This document shows, one piece after another, positions 45,420 through 57,354 of a stretch of DNA of 64,000 bases (positions within the stretch are counted from its first letter, which is position 1; each line of letters opens with the position of its first letter). A program made the position numbers and the translations under genes. The notes beneath the pieces are model-generated. The model saw nothing but the letters and a program-made list of their open reading frames with translations. It did not search any database and had not been told where the DNA came from. The stretch lies in NCBI GenBank assembly GCA_021234155.1, contig JAJEKV010000005.1, positions 15,722,826 through 15,786,825 on the forward strand. The letters run 5' to 3'. This DNA comes from Isoetes taiwanensis (Eukaryota; Streptophyta; Lycopodiopsida; Isoetales; Isoetaceae).

Positions 45420-47510
45420 TAAGGGCTCAAACATGCCACTGGCCCCGAACATGCCACCTGTCTGGAACATGCCATGCGGCCTCGCTTTTACGCCATACCT
45501 AGGCAATCACAACATCAATCTTAGGCTCAAACATGCTAAGGTATTCAAACATGCCATGCGAAGCCCTACATCCCACCCATAGGGTCTTAAATACGCCACG
45601 TTGGCTCCAACATGTCACCTAGGCCCGTTAAGATGTCAAAACATGCCACCTAGGCTCCTTCCAATACGACACTCCAGGCTCACCACGCCAAGGTGGCTCA
45701 AACATGTCGCATTTCCCGCCACCCAGCTCCAACATGTCAAGGTGGCTCAAAACATACTCATGGGCCCAACATGCCACATATATGTCTTAACCCGCCAAGG
45801 TGGCCTGGGCATTTCGCCACCAGGCAACTAACATGCCACCAAGGCTCAAACATGCTAAGGTGGTTCAAACATGCTACGCGAAGCTCCAACATGCCACCTG
45901 TCGTTAACATGCCAAGATGGCTCAAGCATGCCAGTGGCTCAAACATGCCCCGTGGACTCTACATGCATCTAGGTCTTAACATGCCAACGTGGCATTTCAA
46001 ACGCGCCACCTTAGGCCTCGAATACGCCAAGGTGTCTCAAACATGCCACGCTGGCCTTAATACGCCACCTAATTCAACACGTCATACCTAGGCTTAAACA
46101 TGCAACCCCGGCTCCAAAATGCCACATGGGCTCCAACATGCCAAAGGGTCCAACATGCCATATGGCCTTCAAAGGCGCTACATGGGCTCCAACATCCACC
46201 TAGGGTTCAAATTACGCCAAGGTGGCTCAAACATGCCAATTTGAAATGCCACACGTAAGCTCCAACATGCCACTGTGCCCAATATGCCAAGGTGCGCAAA
46301 CATGACACGCAATTCACCATGCCACCGCAGGCTCCAACATGCAACCTACTCCCCTCGCTACGCCAATGTTGCTCCAACATGCCGCCTCAGGCTCCAACAT
46401 GCTACTTAGTCTCACTTATGCCAGCAGTGGCTCAAACAAGCCACGGCCCAACATGACATCTAAGCCCGCCATTGGTGCGGAAAGTTCAAACATCCCACGG
46501 GCTCCCAACATGCAACCTAGGCTCCCAACATGCCAAGGTGGTTCAAACATGCCACGTGGCTCAGCAATTACGCCAGATGTTCAAACATACCTAGCTCCAA
46601 ATACGCTAAGGTGGTTCACCGCCACCTAGATCATAAACATGCCAAGGTGGCTTAAACACGCCATCTAGTTCCAAAAATGCCACACCTGCATCGACATGCC
46701 AATGTGCTTCAACATGTCAAGGTGGCTCAAACATGCCATTGTGGGCTCCAAATTACGCCTACCCAACATATGTGGCTCAAAATTACGCCATGTATATTTC
46801 AATTACGCCAAGATGGCTCAAACATGCCACCTAGCCCAACACATGCCAAGGGGCTCAACATGCCACCTAGGCTCCAACATGCCACCTAAGTTCTCCAACA
46901 TGCCACCTAGGCCCAAACATGCCAAGGTGGCTCAAACATGCCACTTAGGGTTCGGCGCTAATTGCTTAGTATTCAACATACCTAGGTCTAATATGCCAAG
47001 GTGGCTAAACATGGCACATTGGCTCCATCATGCCACCTAGGCTCCAACATGCCAAGGTGGCTGTAAAACCACGCGGGCTCCAACATGCCACGTAGGCTCC
47101 AACATGTATCTAGTCTCAAACATGCCACGCGAAAGTTCAACATGCCACTTAGGCTCCAACATGCCACTTAGGCTCCAACATGCCAAGGTGTTCCCAAACA
47201 TGGCGGTGGTCAAAATACGCTAATGGGTCTAACATACTCCAGTTTCCAACATGTCACCTAGGCCTAAACATGCTGCGGTGGCGAAGATTATGCCACTTAG
47301 GCTTTGAAATGCCACCACCGCTTCAACATGCCACCTAGATTCCAACATGCCAAGGTGGCTCAAACATACACATGAGTTCTAACTTGCCATACCTAGGCTC
47401 CAATTACGCCAAGGTATAAAGATACCACGCGGACTCTAACATGCTACTCTAGGCTTCCTCGATATGCTGGGTGGCTCAAACGCGGCTGCGCTCCAACATG
47501 CCATCTCGAA
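45420..47510. repeat. 19-bp satellite with two complementary monomer types
   Basis: Roughly 100 monomers of about 19 bases. Type 1 is AACATGCCACCTAGGCTCC and type 2 is AACATGCCAAGGTGGCTCA. The type 1 core GCCACCTAGGC and the type 2 core GCCAAGGTGGC pair at 10 of 11 positions as reverse complements, across an 8-base loop. Clear hairpin-forming pairs are 46902-46931 and 47032-47061. Types are mixed, not strictly alternating. Many monomers show changes to CATGC, including a repeated TACGCC form. Frames within (45601-46091, 46339-46629, 46677-47040) repeat NMP-type residues in shifting frames and are not genes, because 19 is not a multiple of three. Confidence 0.9.
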
Positions 47511-47514
47511 TGAT

Positions 47515-49425
47515 CCGCAAATAATCTTTGCTATGCAAAAGGTGTTTGACTTCTATAATTGGCGCATAACCCGAAGGAGATAGATCCAAAACCCTATCCA
47601 TAGCCTCCTATTGCTTCTCTTCAATCAGAATCTCTCAATCATTACTTCCTAAGGAAATGCTCAAAATCCTCGACCTTTTATAATGTAAACCTTCAATAAC
47701 CTAGCAACAATACGTGGTTAGTCAGTCATTTCCTCAGATCCAAGGCGGATTTGCCTCCCGCACCCCCGACAATGCGCAAACTGCTTCGGCCCATCAAGCC
47801 GTTCCCTCGGAATCTACTGTAGGTTCCTGTGATTCCATCCTCGCATAAGATCGCGATCCCCGCTTCCTTCGCTTTTGTGTGCCATCATGATTCTTATTTG
47901 TCATCTCGAATGCTGATAGTCCCATAGGCCTCTCGTGTGCACTCCATCACCGCTGGCATACCAGGGTCCGGGTTTGGGCATCGCTAGACCTCTTGCAAGA
48001 GGAGGGAGATGATCAAGCAAGGGCTACGTTTCAAGATGGTGGAGTAAAGCAAGTATTCAAGATCCGAACAAAAGCTTACCGATGCCATCCCCTCTCCATT
48101 CTAGAAGTTCTTAGCAACACCGAACCCCCTACTAGAACACATTCCCCACTGAACATATTAGGGTTTCCAAAGAAACTACATTAAGTTTCCCTTGATACTA
48201 GCAATAGGTTTCTCAGAGACATTCTCGAAACTATGTGTAGTTTTGATTTGATAGGAAACCCTATATGTTTCCATTTTGTAAAATAAAATTTGATGGAGTC
48301 CGTGCACGTGGTGTATGCAGGATTGGCGCATCGCTACAATTTTAATGGTCCATTGTAGGGTGTAAGGCAAACAAGAGGGAATCTTAAAAGAAGATGTCCT
48401 CTGGCCACCGTGACATTGACTCGAAATACTATACCACGCCTACAAAATCCTCGCTACCTAGAGATCCCCTACCCTTTTCTCAATCTCGCCGTCATGGTCT
48501 CGGTGATGTAATGAGCCTAATAGACCATCATGAGCCACCTCAAGAGCTCCTTTATCCTCTCAACATGCTCTCATGCCTATGTCTTCATGGACCTAGCCTC
48601 TCGCTCTCATCACGATCTCTCGCCTTCTAACCAGATGCACATTCAATAGCCTCTGTAAGCTTGTCATCCATCCACTGTCCTCTTTTCCTTACGAGGACCT
48701 GCTAGCTCTTAGTGGTGGTGCTTGTCCTCTCCATTTTACTCACCTCTGCCATCCGTATGTTTCTAGCCCTCATACTTCCTTCTGCTAATCGAATTATACT
48801 TCATTTTGTCCACGCGATGCTTCTTCTCTTTTGTTTTGTTTCCTCTGCGGTAGCATCATCCAGGGGGCACCCCCATGCTCTCTATCCTTCCCATTGTCAT
48901 CCCAGGTGAGAGCACCAACTTCATGCGTAAGCAAAACCACCCTCGGCCCGAGATATGTGGCGGCATCAATATAGTTTCAGTGGAAATTGAATTAATATAG
49001 TTTTATATAGTGTCTCGGATTGAAACTATATCGCTTCTTTGGGGAGAATAACCCTAATTGGGCGATAAAGCCTTTTGTCCAATGGAGTCATCGCTGGCTT
49101 TTAAAGATGGCTTAAGGTTCTGCGGATTGCCGTGCTACTATCCATTCATCCACATGGAATTTCTTTTCAAAGGCTTTGTCTCTGAATCACCTTTAAGCAT
49201 TTAGAATAATGGTGCAACAACCACTGGCCCAAGGTAATAATACCAAATACTAAAGATATGCATGTCAAGCATGTTAAATAAACTTCACATTTAGGGTTTA
49301 AGTTCTAGGTTTATTTACAAGTTTAGAATTCGTATGGATTTATTATATCATGAATTCAAAAAAACTTGGAGGATGTAAGATGTAGTTCTATAGATATACA
49401 TGTCATCGCATACAAGGTTTTAGAG
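47515..49425. other. gene-free stretch
   Basis: Short plus frames at 47993-48184, 48394-48630 and 48712-48909 lie in a GC-richer patch and are unrecognised. No array. Confidence 0.4.
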
Positions 49426-49429
49426 TTTG

Positions 49430-49575
49430 GGTTCTGAGCTCATAGATGAGCGGCAATTCTATCAATCCATCGCCATCACTACAAATTCAGTGGCTTAGGT
49501 TTGGGTTTGGGAACTCATAGATGAGCATGCAATGCTATCAACCATGCTCACTCACAAATTTAGGGTTTAAAGTAA
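49430..49575. repeat. ~75-bp tandem duplication
   Basis: GAACTCATAGATGAGCATGC, a CTATCAA-CCAT block, a CACTCACAAATT block and TAGGGTTT-type T-rich blocks occur twice (copies begin near 49437 and 49509). A partial third copy with the TTTAGGGTTTAAGTT block lies near 49290. Confidence 0.7.
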
Positions 49576-49579
49576 AGGT

Positions 49580-50795
49580 TTGAATTTATAGGATTTTGTT
49601 TTAGATAGGATACCATCATGCATCAATTAACATCCAGAAAATCAGAGGACGCATTCTTAAAGGTTGATTCTAAGCAAGGTCTTTGAATTACGTGGAAACA
49701 AAAAGCCATTCATATGCATTCTTTTGATTAAAGCAGGCCAACAATGCAAGTAGATTGTAACACTCATTCTTAACTATGCATTGATCTTCAATCTTATACA
49801 CAAACTTCTAAACTACTCTAAACCAATATATCAAACTTCATGATTTAATTTTATTTCTCATCTTATTTCGTTTCATTGCTAATGCCCTAATGTCACAACC
49901 TACCTTAAACCTTTATCATGCCATTTAAATCTTCTAAACACAATTTTACATTACACATCCATGACTAATGCCCTAATTTACCCGCATAATAATGCTTAGT
50001 TTCTATTAAATGCTAGTTTAACATGAGGATACTGGCCACAGCCATTCATGGACCCGCCAATCGCGAAACGTTTTGCGCCTTCAAAAAATTTGAATAATGA
50101 CTTTGATCTTTTTTCTCATATTAATTTGTACCATGCCGCCACAAATGCGTATAATCAGATATTGTACCAATTTCTTTGATATCAAGTCGGACCTGATTTG
50201 ATGCGTTTTGTTGGACTTTTCCTGAGAAGCAACCGAATTGACTTAGAGTAAGAGTGGCATGCCGCATGTAACATCGGGTGACTTCATTCCTTAAACATTA
50301 CTTTTCATGTTTTCTCAGCCAAACAATCCTTCATCAGCTAGGTTCTTAGCTAGGACTATGCATAAGCATGTACTACTGCATTTTTCCGGTGCATTCTCTT
50401 GCAGACATCCATTGGCAAATTGTTAGATGGAAGAGGATGCAATCATATTGGTGAGAAGTTGAGAGGATGCTTTTGCATTGCTTTTTGAGTTTTTTTTTAA
50501 ATTTGGAGGTTGTGAGTTCTTTCAACCTAGACATTATTTAGTTTAATTTCGCGTGCTCCACAATTTGGTGATCCTGAGACTGATACAAAACTCCTTTACA
50601 GAGTTGGGCAAAGAATGTTGTATGGGTCAATACGATAAACTTCTTGTATGGTATGGAACCGTAAGTGTTTTGGAGACAATGATGAAATTTTTAATGAAAG
50701 GAAACAAATACTAAAATATGCATGATATAATAGTATTGATTCAACATCCGAGATGAGCGGTTGAGATTGTGATCCAAGTCTAGCGATCCTATTGG
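49580..50795. other. AT-rich stretch, no gene seen
   Basis: No frame of note and no repeat noticed. Confidence 0.5.
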
Positions 50796-50802
50796 TTATG
50801 AA

Positions 50803-51192
50803 TTAAGGGCCGAGATTTCCTCTGCATTTTCTTTCATCTCCTTCCGCTTCTGATCCTTTCGCGCTTCTGCTTTCCCGCTTCTTTATCTCCCCTTTTCTCC
50901 TGGCCATTCCTTTCTTCACCTTTATCTCCCGCTTTATCTCCACTAAGTTATCTTCTGATCTACCCTTCCTTACCTGGTGTTCTGGATGCAGCGATGCAGT
51001 AGATAGCAGTGCATACAGCGGATGCAGCGCAGGGATGAATCTAGGCAAAGCCCATCTGAAAATCTTTGCAAATATTGTGTGTTCCGGAAGCATATTTCTG
51101 GAAACATCCGGAAATCCCTGGGCAAGGAAATCTTTGTTTTGCTCTGCTTGGTTGCTGCCTTCGCATCTCTCCTCCTCATCCCTGCTCCTCAT
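50803..51192 (-). CDS. unidentified charged open frame
   Basis: 129 open codons on the minus strand. The C-terminal half is rich in Lys, Arg and Glu; the middle contains a hydrophobic patch. The underlying DNA is pyrimidine-rich on the plus strand (TCTCC and CTTC units), which by itself yields Lys/Arg/Glu codons on the minus strand. A low-complexity artefact is therefore likely. Plus-strand frames at 51022-51309 overlap it. Confidence 0.2.
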   Translation of the reverse strand: MRSRDEEERCEGSNQAEQNKDFLAQGFPDVSRNMLPEHTIFAKIFRWALPRFIPALHPLYALLSTASLHPEHQVRKGRSEDNLVEIKREIKVKKGMARRKGEIKKRESRSAKGSEAEGDERKCRGNLGP

Positions 51193-51298
51193 CTCTGGGA
51201 ATGCCGGTTGCTCATCTCTTCGGGCCAGGCCATGGCTCTTAACGAATCTTCTGTGGCCTGGGACCTGTTTTTGCCTGGACCTGTTCTTGCCCTAGGGA

Positions 51299-51966
51299 CT
51301 ACGTCTTAGAAGAGCCCGCTAAATCTTCCGTTGGCCACAAGACAGAGGAAATTACTCTTAAGCTCGGCTTTGCTACAACTCGTCCGCAAAAGGCCTCTGC
51401 TAAGTTTTTTTTCAGGGGACATGGGCCAGGCTTACCCAGTGCAAAGGTGGTATTTTGGGGATTTCCTGTGGTGGCTTTGATATAACCACATTCGCAGATG
51501 CTAATCTGCCGACTCAGTTCATAGATTCTTAGCTTTGGCAGCTTCAATGCACTAGATATGGGCATCATTAAACATGTACAGATGGACCAAGAAAATTGCC
51601 GGACTCTATGCAAACTAGAACCCTGGTGAAGAGGTAAACTGATCATTTGAATCATTTGAATAGGAGTCAGACTAGGCAAGGTTTGCAGAATCCAAGCTGA
51701 TTTAGTCTGGCATTGGATTGTTGTGCAGAGAAGAAGTTTGATGAAAAATAGTTACAAAATTCTTGATTTGGAGTAAAGAACAGGATTCTTGAGTTCCGGA
51801 GCAGATCAGATGGCCATTTCCTCTGCAAAGTACTGCGCTGCCGCATGTTGGCTGTCAGAAGATCGTTTTCTAGTATAGCAGAAAAATGCAAATGGATTTC
51901 AGATATAAAGGAAAGGCAGGGGCACCTGGCAATTGCTTCATAATCTCCATCCATCGCCATGGCCAT
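51299..51966 (-). other. two open frames on the minus strand, unidentified
   Basis: Frames of 126 codons (51299-51679) and 99 codons (51667-51966) overlap slightly in different phases. No domain is recognised. Slightly GC-richer than the surroundings. Could be a broken coding region or chance. Confidence 0.2.
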
Positions 51967-52162
51967 GGCAACGAAGAATCTTTTCTCATTTCTGGAGAGT
52001 CCCTATGTCAGGTTTCTGCTCAAGGAATTAAAGCATGGATTCTTGTATTTGATGTTTCTGCTACAAGGAATTGAAGACCCAAAGATTTTGAATTTTTATC
52101 CACTTCATCTTGTCTCCAAAATCATTTCTTCTTATGAGCCAGAAAAAATCCAGGACTATTAA
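51959..52162 (+). CDS. small open frame, 67 codons, unidentified
   Basis: Starts in a GCCATGGCC context close to a favourable plant start site. The product is helical and hydrophobic with a charged end, including NLFSFLESPYVRFLLKELKH and HLVSKIISSYEPEKIQDY. It looks more protein-like than most short frames here but is not recognised. An overlapping shadow frame on the plus strand (51886-52074) is ignored. Confidence 0.25.
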   Translation: MAMATKNLFSFLESPYVRFLLKELKHGFLYLMFLLQGIEDPKILNFYPLHLVSKIISSYEPEKIQDY

Positions 52163-52599
52163 CAGGATGCATGTGTTACATCCTTCAATGCTACATTAAG
52201 CGAAGAAGTATTTGTTCAGAAGCCCAGCCCGCTAGTCTGAGAAATGCAGGTATAGCACGAGATTGGTAGTGACATCAAGAAGCTGAGAATTGGTACTCAT
52301 TCTTTTTCACACATTTGATTTGGTTGTTCATTTAAGCTCCATCTGGAGTATCTTCCCTCTTGAATATTGGATCTTCTGAAAACGCCACTTATTATTTTCC
52401 AAATCAACTTGACACTATACATTACTATTCAGTTGTAAATTATTGTTTTGGCTTTTGTTTAACATATTCTTGTTGGTAAGCTAAATAAATTTTAAACATC
52501 AATATTGTCAGAGCCCGGTACCCATTACACATTTTCTTCAAAAAAATTTAATAGCCCTCATCAAGATGATTTGTTTAAAAAATCTAATATCCCTCATCG

Positions 52600-53260
52600 A
52601 AGGACAAACAACACCTATTTTTAATTTTTCAACATGATGCCTTTTTTTTAAAACCGTGTCTTTAATTAAAAAAACAACACCTGAAACTATATCTTTTCAT
52701 AAGAAAAAACACTTGAAAATATAAACCACATACGTGAAATTTTATAATGAAACAACATTAAAAAATATTTATATCTATAAAATCACATGTAGAATCTTGG
52801 TATGTAAAACAATACCTGGAAGCAACATTTACTTGAAAAAACACATTTCTTCCTTAAAACCACATATCATTTTGATGAAACCAACACTCTTCAAAATAAC
52901 ATGTTATAAAAAAACCCCAGAAACTACGCATTGTTTCTAGCAGTCTTATATAATTTCTTACTTGGTTTTTAGTGGTGTTTTGCAACAACATTTAAAAATA
53001 ACATATGACCTTTAAGTTTCATTAAAACCACAGATGTCTATTTTTTAAGAAAAGCAACACTTTGAAACCTACATCTACTTCTAAACAAACATATAGAAAA
53101 CACATGTTAATTTCTAATGGTAGATAATTTTGAAAAATTCTTTAATGCAGTAGAGATTTCGCAAAGTTGAAAAAACTATATGTATGTAAATTAGGAAACT
53201 ACACGTTGTTTCCTAGTAATCCCGACAAAACAACACTTAGCGCAGGTGTTGTTTTGCAAG
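52600..53260. repeat. A/C-rich repeat region with a ~276-bp duplication
   Basis: AACAACACY and AAAACACTT-type units recur throughout. AAACTACGCATTGTTTCTAG at 52921 recurs as AAACTACACGTTGTTTCCTAG at 53196, giving a unit of about 276 bases. Each copy is followed by a GTGTT-rich block. The frame at 52734-52940 is an artefact of the repeat. Confidence 0.6.
53226..53256. repeat. 11-bp perfect inverted repeat
   Basis: CAAAACAACAC at 53226-53236 pairs fully with GTGTTGTTTTG at 53246-53256, with a nine-base loop. It sits at the edge of the A/C-rich region and uses the same AACAACAC motif, so it may mark the end of a hairpin-type element. Confidence 0.8.
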
Positions 53261-53264
53261 CAAA

Positions 53265-55160
53265 AGATTAAAACAAATATGGACCCATGTTTGGGGTGGT
53301 AGCGTTTCAACAATCCCTCTGCCTAGTGATAAAACCTCTGGGCCTGCGGTGTTTAGGATGTGTTTTCTAATGAAAGGATATGGATAACCTATTGTAATTG
53401 AACACTTCATGTTTCCCTTGTGAACAAGTATTTCGTTTATAGGAAAGACAAAGATATTACAATTGCTATCTCTCGAGTATTGTAAGTTCACATCCCGTAC
53501 GTTCTTCGCGATCTTAAGGGATGTCCGTAATTGAGATTCATTCAATTGAGCACAAAACTTCTTTGTTGAGAAGAATAGCCATGGTACGCAAGGTCACATA
53601 AATTCTTGCATATGTTAGAAAAAAATGCTTGAGAATCATGAAACATATACTTATCTTCTAAGAAGGTTAGCTGAGAATCGCACTTTATTAAAAGTTTTAA
53701 TTCTGCCAAGAGATAGCTGGTGCTCGGTAAATTTGAATGTTTGGTAACTTGAGAACCTCAAAAATTTGTAGAAAGTCTTAATTTCTAAGTATGAGTTATT
53801 TTTAAAAAGCAGCTGATCACCGTAGCAAAACACCGGGACTTAGACGCGCTCTAATAGTCAATTTAGGTTTCGCTTTGGGTATATATATTCATATGAGGGT
53901 GATGCAGGGTAGCAAGAGCCTTTCCATACATGTACCGAATGAACTCCATTGCATATATTTGCTCCAAATCTTATAGTATCTCATTGATTTTCTTATATCT
54001 TAAACCAACTTGTGGCGCCATACTGCACAAAGAAGAATCGCTTTCTACCACTCAAAATGAAGTATAACTCGTGAGGCACCCAGCGGTAGCTTCCTCACAT
54101 TGGGTGATCCATAGATCGAGGTGAGGGAGCCGTGAACTGAAGAGTGAGGGGCGCTTCGCTGTGGGTGAGAGATATCCATTGAGGTGGAGTTGGATCTAGG
54201 AGCATGGAGTGATGGGAGGAGTGTGATGGAGGACCTTGTTGGTGAACTCCAGATATTGGCGCTATGAGGGCTTCCTTGAAATATGAGCTAGTCAGACTAT
54301 TCAACAAAGACGTCTTAAACGAAAGAACATGGGCTCCGCCTCCGACAACAATTATTTGAGGCAAATCATGATCAATGGCCTTGCAACACAAATCTTGGTG
54401 ATGCCACATATTGAAGTGGAGGTTGGTGAATGGAGTCCAATCCTTCATTATCACGGTATGTAAATGAACTTGGGAATCCTATATAGCCTCGAGGGAAAAT
54501 CTTCAAGAGGTAAATTAGAGGGGCACGGCGTTAATCTAGCGAATGGTAGATCCAGAATATATCAATGATAGAGCAAGAAGTGTTTCCAAAGAGGATCAAC
54601 ACTCTGCTCTATAGTTGAGCAACGCTTAAGGAGATTCAAAACATCAAAAAGAAACAATGTTGATTCTTTGCCACAAGCTTGATAGATTGATGAAGCTCTT
54701 AGCTATGAAGGTGCTCTATTGTTAAGATCCCATGTAGGGCCGCTGAAGTGGGCAAACTACGGAATATCAGCAAACTAACCGCCTCCACATGTCGCCGATG
54801 ATTAGCATGGCTAATCATGACTCCACCGGAGCTCCAAAACGCTTCTCAAAAAGTTGCCCCCGACTAATCTCATAAAAGATTTCGGCCCCGGATGGAGCCG
54901 GACATCTATGAGTCTTGGTTTTGGCTTGCAATTGGCCGGGCGATAGACACAACTGCCTTTGTTGTCATCCACCAGCGGTAAGTAATGGCCTATGACGCAA
55001 GTAAGCCGAGGTGGTGGAGTCAAATGCCTGCAAAGCCACTCGCAGAACTTCACACATCCGTACCGCCAATCGCGGTGGTTAGATGATCTTCAAGGTGAGG
55101 CCGATGCACGGGTGGAAGAGAATGTTACCGAAGCATCAGCGGGGAAGAGGAGGAAACCCC
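53265..55160. other. gene-free stretch
   Basis: Minus frames at 53237-53545 (102 codons), 54095-54454 (119 codons) and 54811-55053 are unrecognised. From about 54060 the sequence becomes GC-richer and continues so to about 55980. Confidence 0.35.
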
Positions 55161-55164
55161 GCCG

Positions 55165-55765
55165 AGGAACCTCCAACATGTGTTGATGCACGATTTCCTG
55201 TCTCCCGGCACACCACAAAGTTGTGTAGGTTTGCACCACCAATACATCTTCACTTCCACGAAAGAACTGTGGCTGCTGAAGTTCCACCTATGTTGAGGTG
55301 CCGCCTGCGGCAACATCATTAGGTGCGTACCGGCCCAGAGGAGCCCCATAGGCATGTGAGATCTCAACTATCGCGAGGGACTCCAACATGTGTTGAGGCG
55401 TACCGCTAGCCCGTAAGCAACTTCACCGTGATAAAGAGGGTCTTCCCCATCCACGTAACTCCAATGAGCGCTGGAAGTGCTAATTCGCTGCACATCACCG
55501 ATTGAGGAACCCTCCAATGCTGCTGGAGGTGCTGACACTTCCTAATAGTTTCCCCAATCGGCACATGTTCAACATCGCCTCCTACCGTGACGCATGGTCG
55601 GTGGCTAACTATAGCTTCCAGGGCAACTACAGTTTGAAATAGAAATTCGAAGTAACTAAGAAGAGAAGAGAGATGGAGCTCCCCGGCCTCAATTGAGGCG
55701 CCCCACTCGTACATTAGAAGACATATTAAGCAAATAATTTCAAAGGATTGAGGTGCACCGAAGAA
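55165..55765. repeat. recurring near-palindromic TTGAGG motif
   Basis: CCTCCAACATGTGTTGATGC (55170), CCACCTATGTTGAGGTGCC (near 55284), CTCCAACATGTGTTGAGGCG (55381), CCCTCCAATGCTGCTGGAGG (near 55510) and a perfect 14-base palindrome GCCTCAATTGAGGC (55686-55699) recur at intervals of about 100-170 bases. The pattern is CCTC..CAACA..TGTTG..GAGG. Overlapping frames on both strands at 55083-55367 and 55406-55714 are unrecognised. Confidence 0.55.
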
Positions 55766-55979
55766 ACCAAACTCGTGATCGGGAAGAGCACCCTCGAGCT
55801 TATTATTTGTGCATCAGCATGCACTTATTCGAAAAATTCCACAAAGATATTCTTTCCAATTCCACCTGGCGTACTTGCGGTGGTAGAACTTAAGAATGTT
55901 TTCATGGTGCGACCGATCTTATTATCTTTATCAGCGTATAGCAAAGCTCGTGAGTTGAATAGTCCTTTCCATTAATAGG

Positions 55980-57350
55980 CCAATCTATGAAGTGCTCAAA
56001 GAGCTTTCAACAAGCCCAAATACCCCCAAAATTAAATGTTGTATGTAAGGTAAGCTCGCGCCAAAAGAAAATTGCGTGTGTTGACTCCCTCAACCGCTAG
56101 AGAGTCAAACATATAGCCGCCAACGGAGTTTATATGCTCAAGTTAAAGTTAGGAACCTCCAGATCAACAATTTAAGGTGATCAGCCTACACAAGAATTTC
56201 TTGAAAGAAAAGCCCAAATATTAAGTATTCATACTCCTTTTCCTATAATTCAAGAATATGAACCCTCACTCAAATTGATGTAGCACTCACAGATGGCTGC
56301 TGGATTCTGGTCAAACAAGATAGGACTTGTACAGAAAAGTTATAAGCAAGCAAGGAGAAGATCTTTGACCAAGTCCTCGAGTTCTAATCTCTAAAAGATA
56401 TTCGACCAAAGTTAGTCAATACTTTTTAATATCACTACCAAGACTATATAGACAGATCTCGTGGATTTTGTACAACTTGAGCAGTAGAGACTTTTGAGAG
56501 ATTCCAAATCAAACTATAAGTTCAAATGAGGGGCATGCAATCAAATCATATTTTGATCATTAAAATACTTTTTGGCAATCGCTTTGTGAATAACAAATTA
56601 AAATTGTATCGGCTTAATGCAAAATGATAACTTTGAGTTTGGAATGGTTTTTGGAACTTCGTGCAAATAAGATGGAAAAAGAGGGCAAGTGGTCATATGC
56701 AAGAAAAAAATAATGGAATACCTTTACCCAGAAAATCGCTTTGTGTGTGGCAAAAATACTAAAAGATCATGAGGCCAATCCTTTAACATCATATGTGCAC
56801 TTTTATTGATAATATGAAGGTACTACAAGATGAAGAGGGTCTCAAGATCATAAATCAATCATCAAAATGTCTCAGAGGTCATAAAAATAATATCATAACA
56901 GTGGATATCGCAATTCAATTTTCTCAAATCAATTGTGGAACACTCTCGTGATACTTCCATGAACGTGCTCTTCGAACATCATGCCTCGATGATGTATCAA
57001 TATTGAGTTTGATGCCCGGCCTTCAAAAAACTTCGTGAATTGTTTCCCTGGTATATAGATTCAGGGATTTGATGATTCCATCTTAGGTCTTAATTTAGGG
57101 TTTAATGAAATGCTTATGAGCTGTGGAATCCAAGAATAGTAGTTGTTATAGTTTAGGAATCCACCTCGCTATGATTCAATCACAACCGGTGATTTTTCCA
57201 AATTTCAGTTGGTCGTGATTTTTGGGAGCATATACTCTTGGAATATGTCAGATTTCGAAGCTTTTCCTTTGGAAAAGCCAAACTATGGTTTAAAAGGTAT
57301 GCGCCCCATAAAATGGTTAAGAAGTTTGATCATTTAAGGCAAATGGCAAC
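55980..57350. other. AT-rich stretch, no gene seen
   Basis: No notable frame and no array. Confidence 0.5.
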
Positions 57351-57354
57351 TCCT

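Noticed and set aside
45601-47040. Several open frames of 70-132 codons on the plus strand
   Set aside because: They run through the 19-bp satellite; the unit is not a multiple of three, so the repeated peptides drift in frame. This is a by-product of the array.
45420-47510. CRISPR array
   Set aside because: There are no unique spacers; the units are contiguous, diverged monomers, and the context is eukaryotic.
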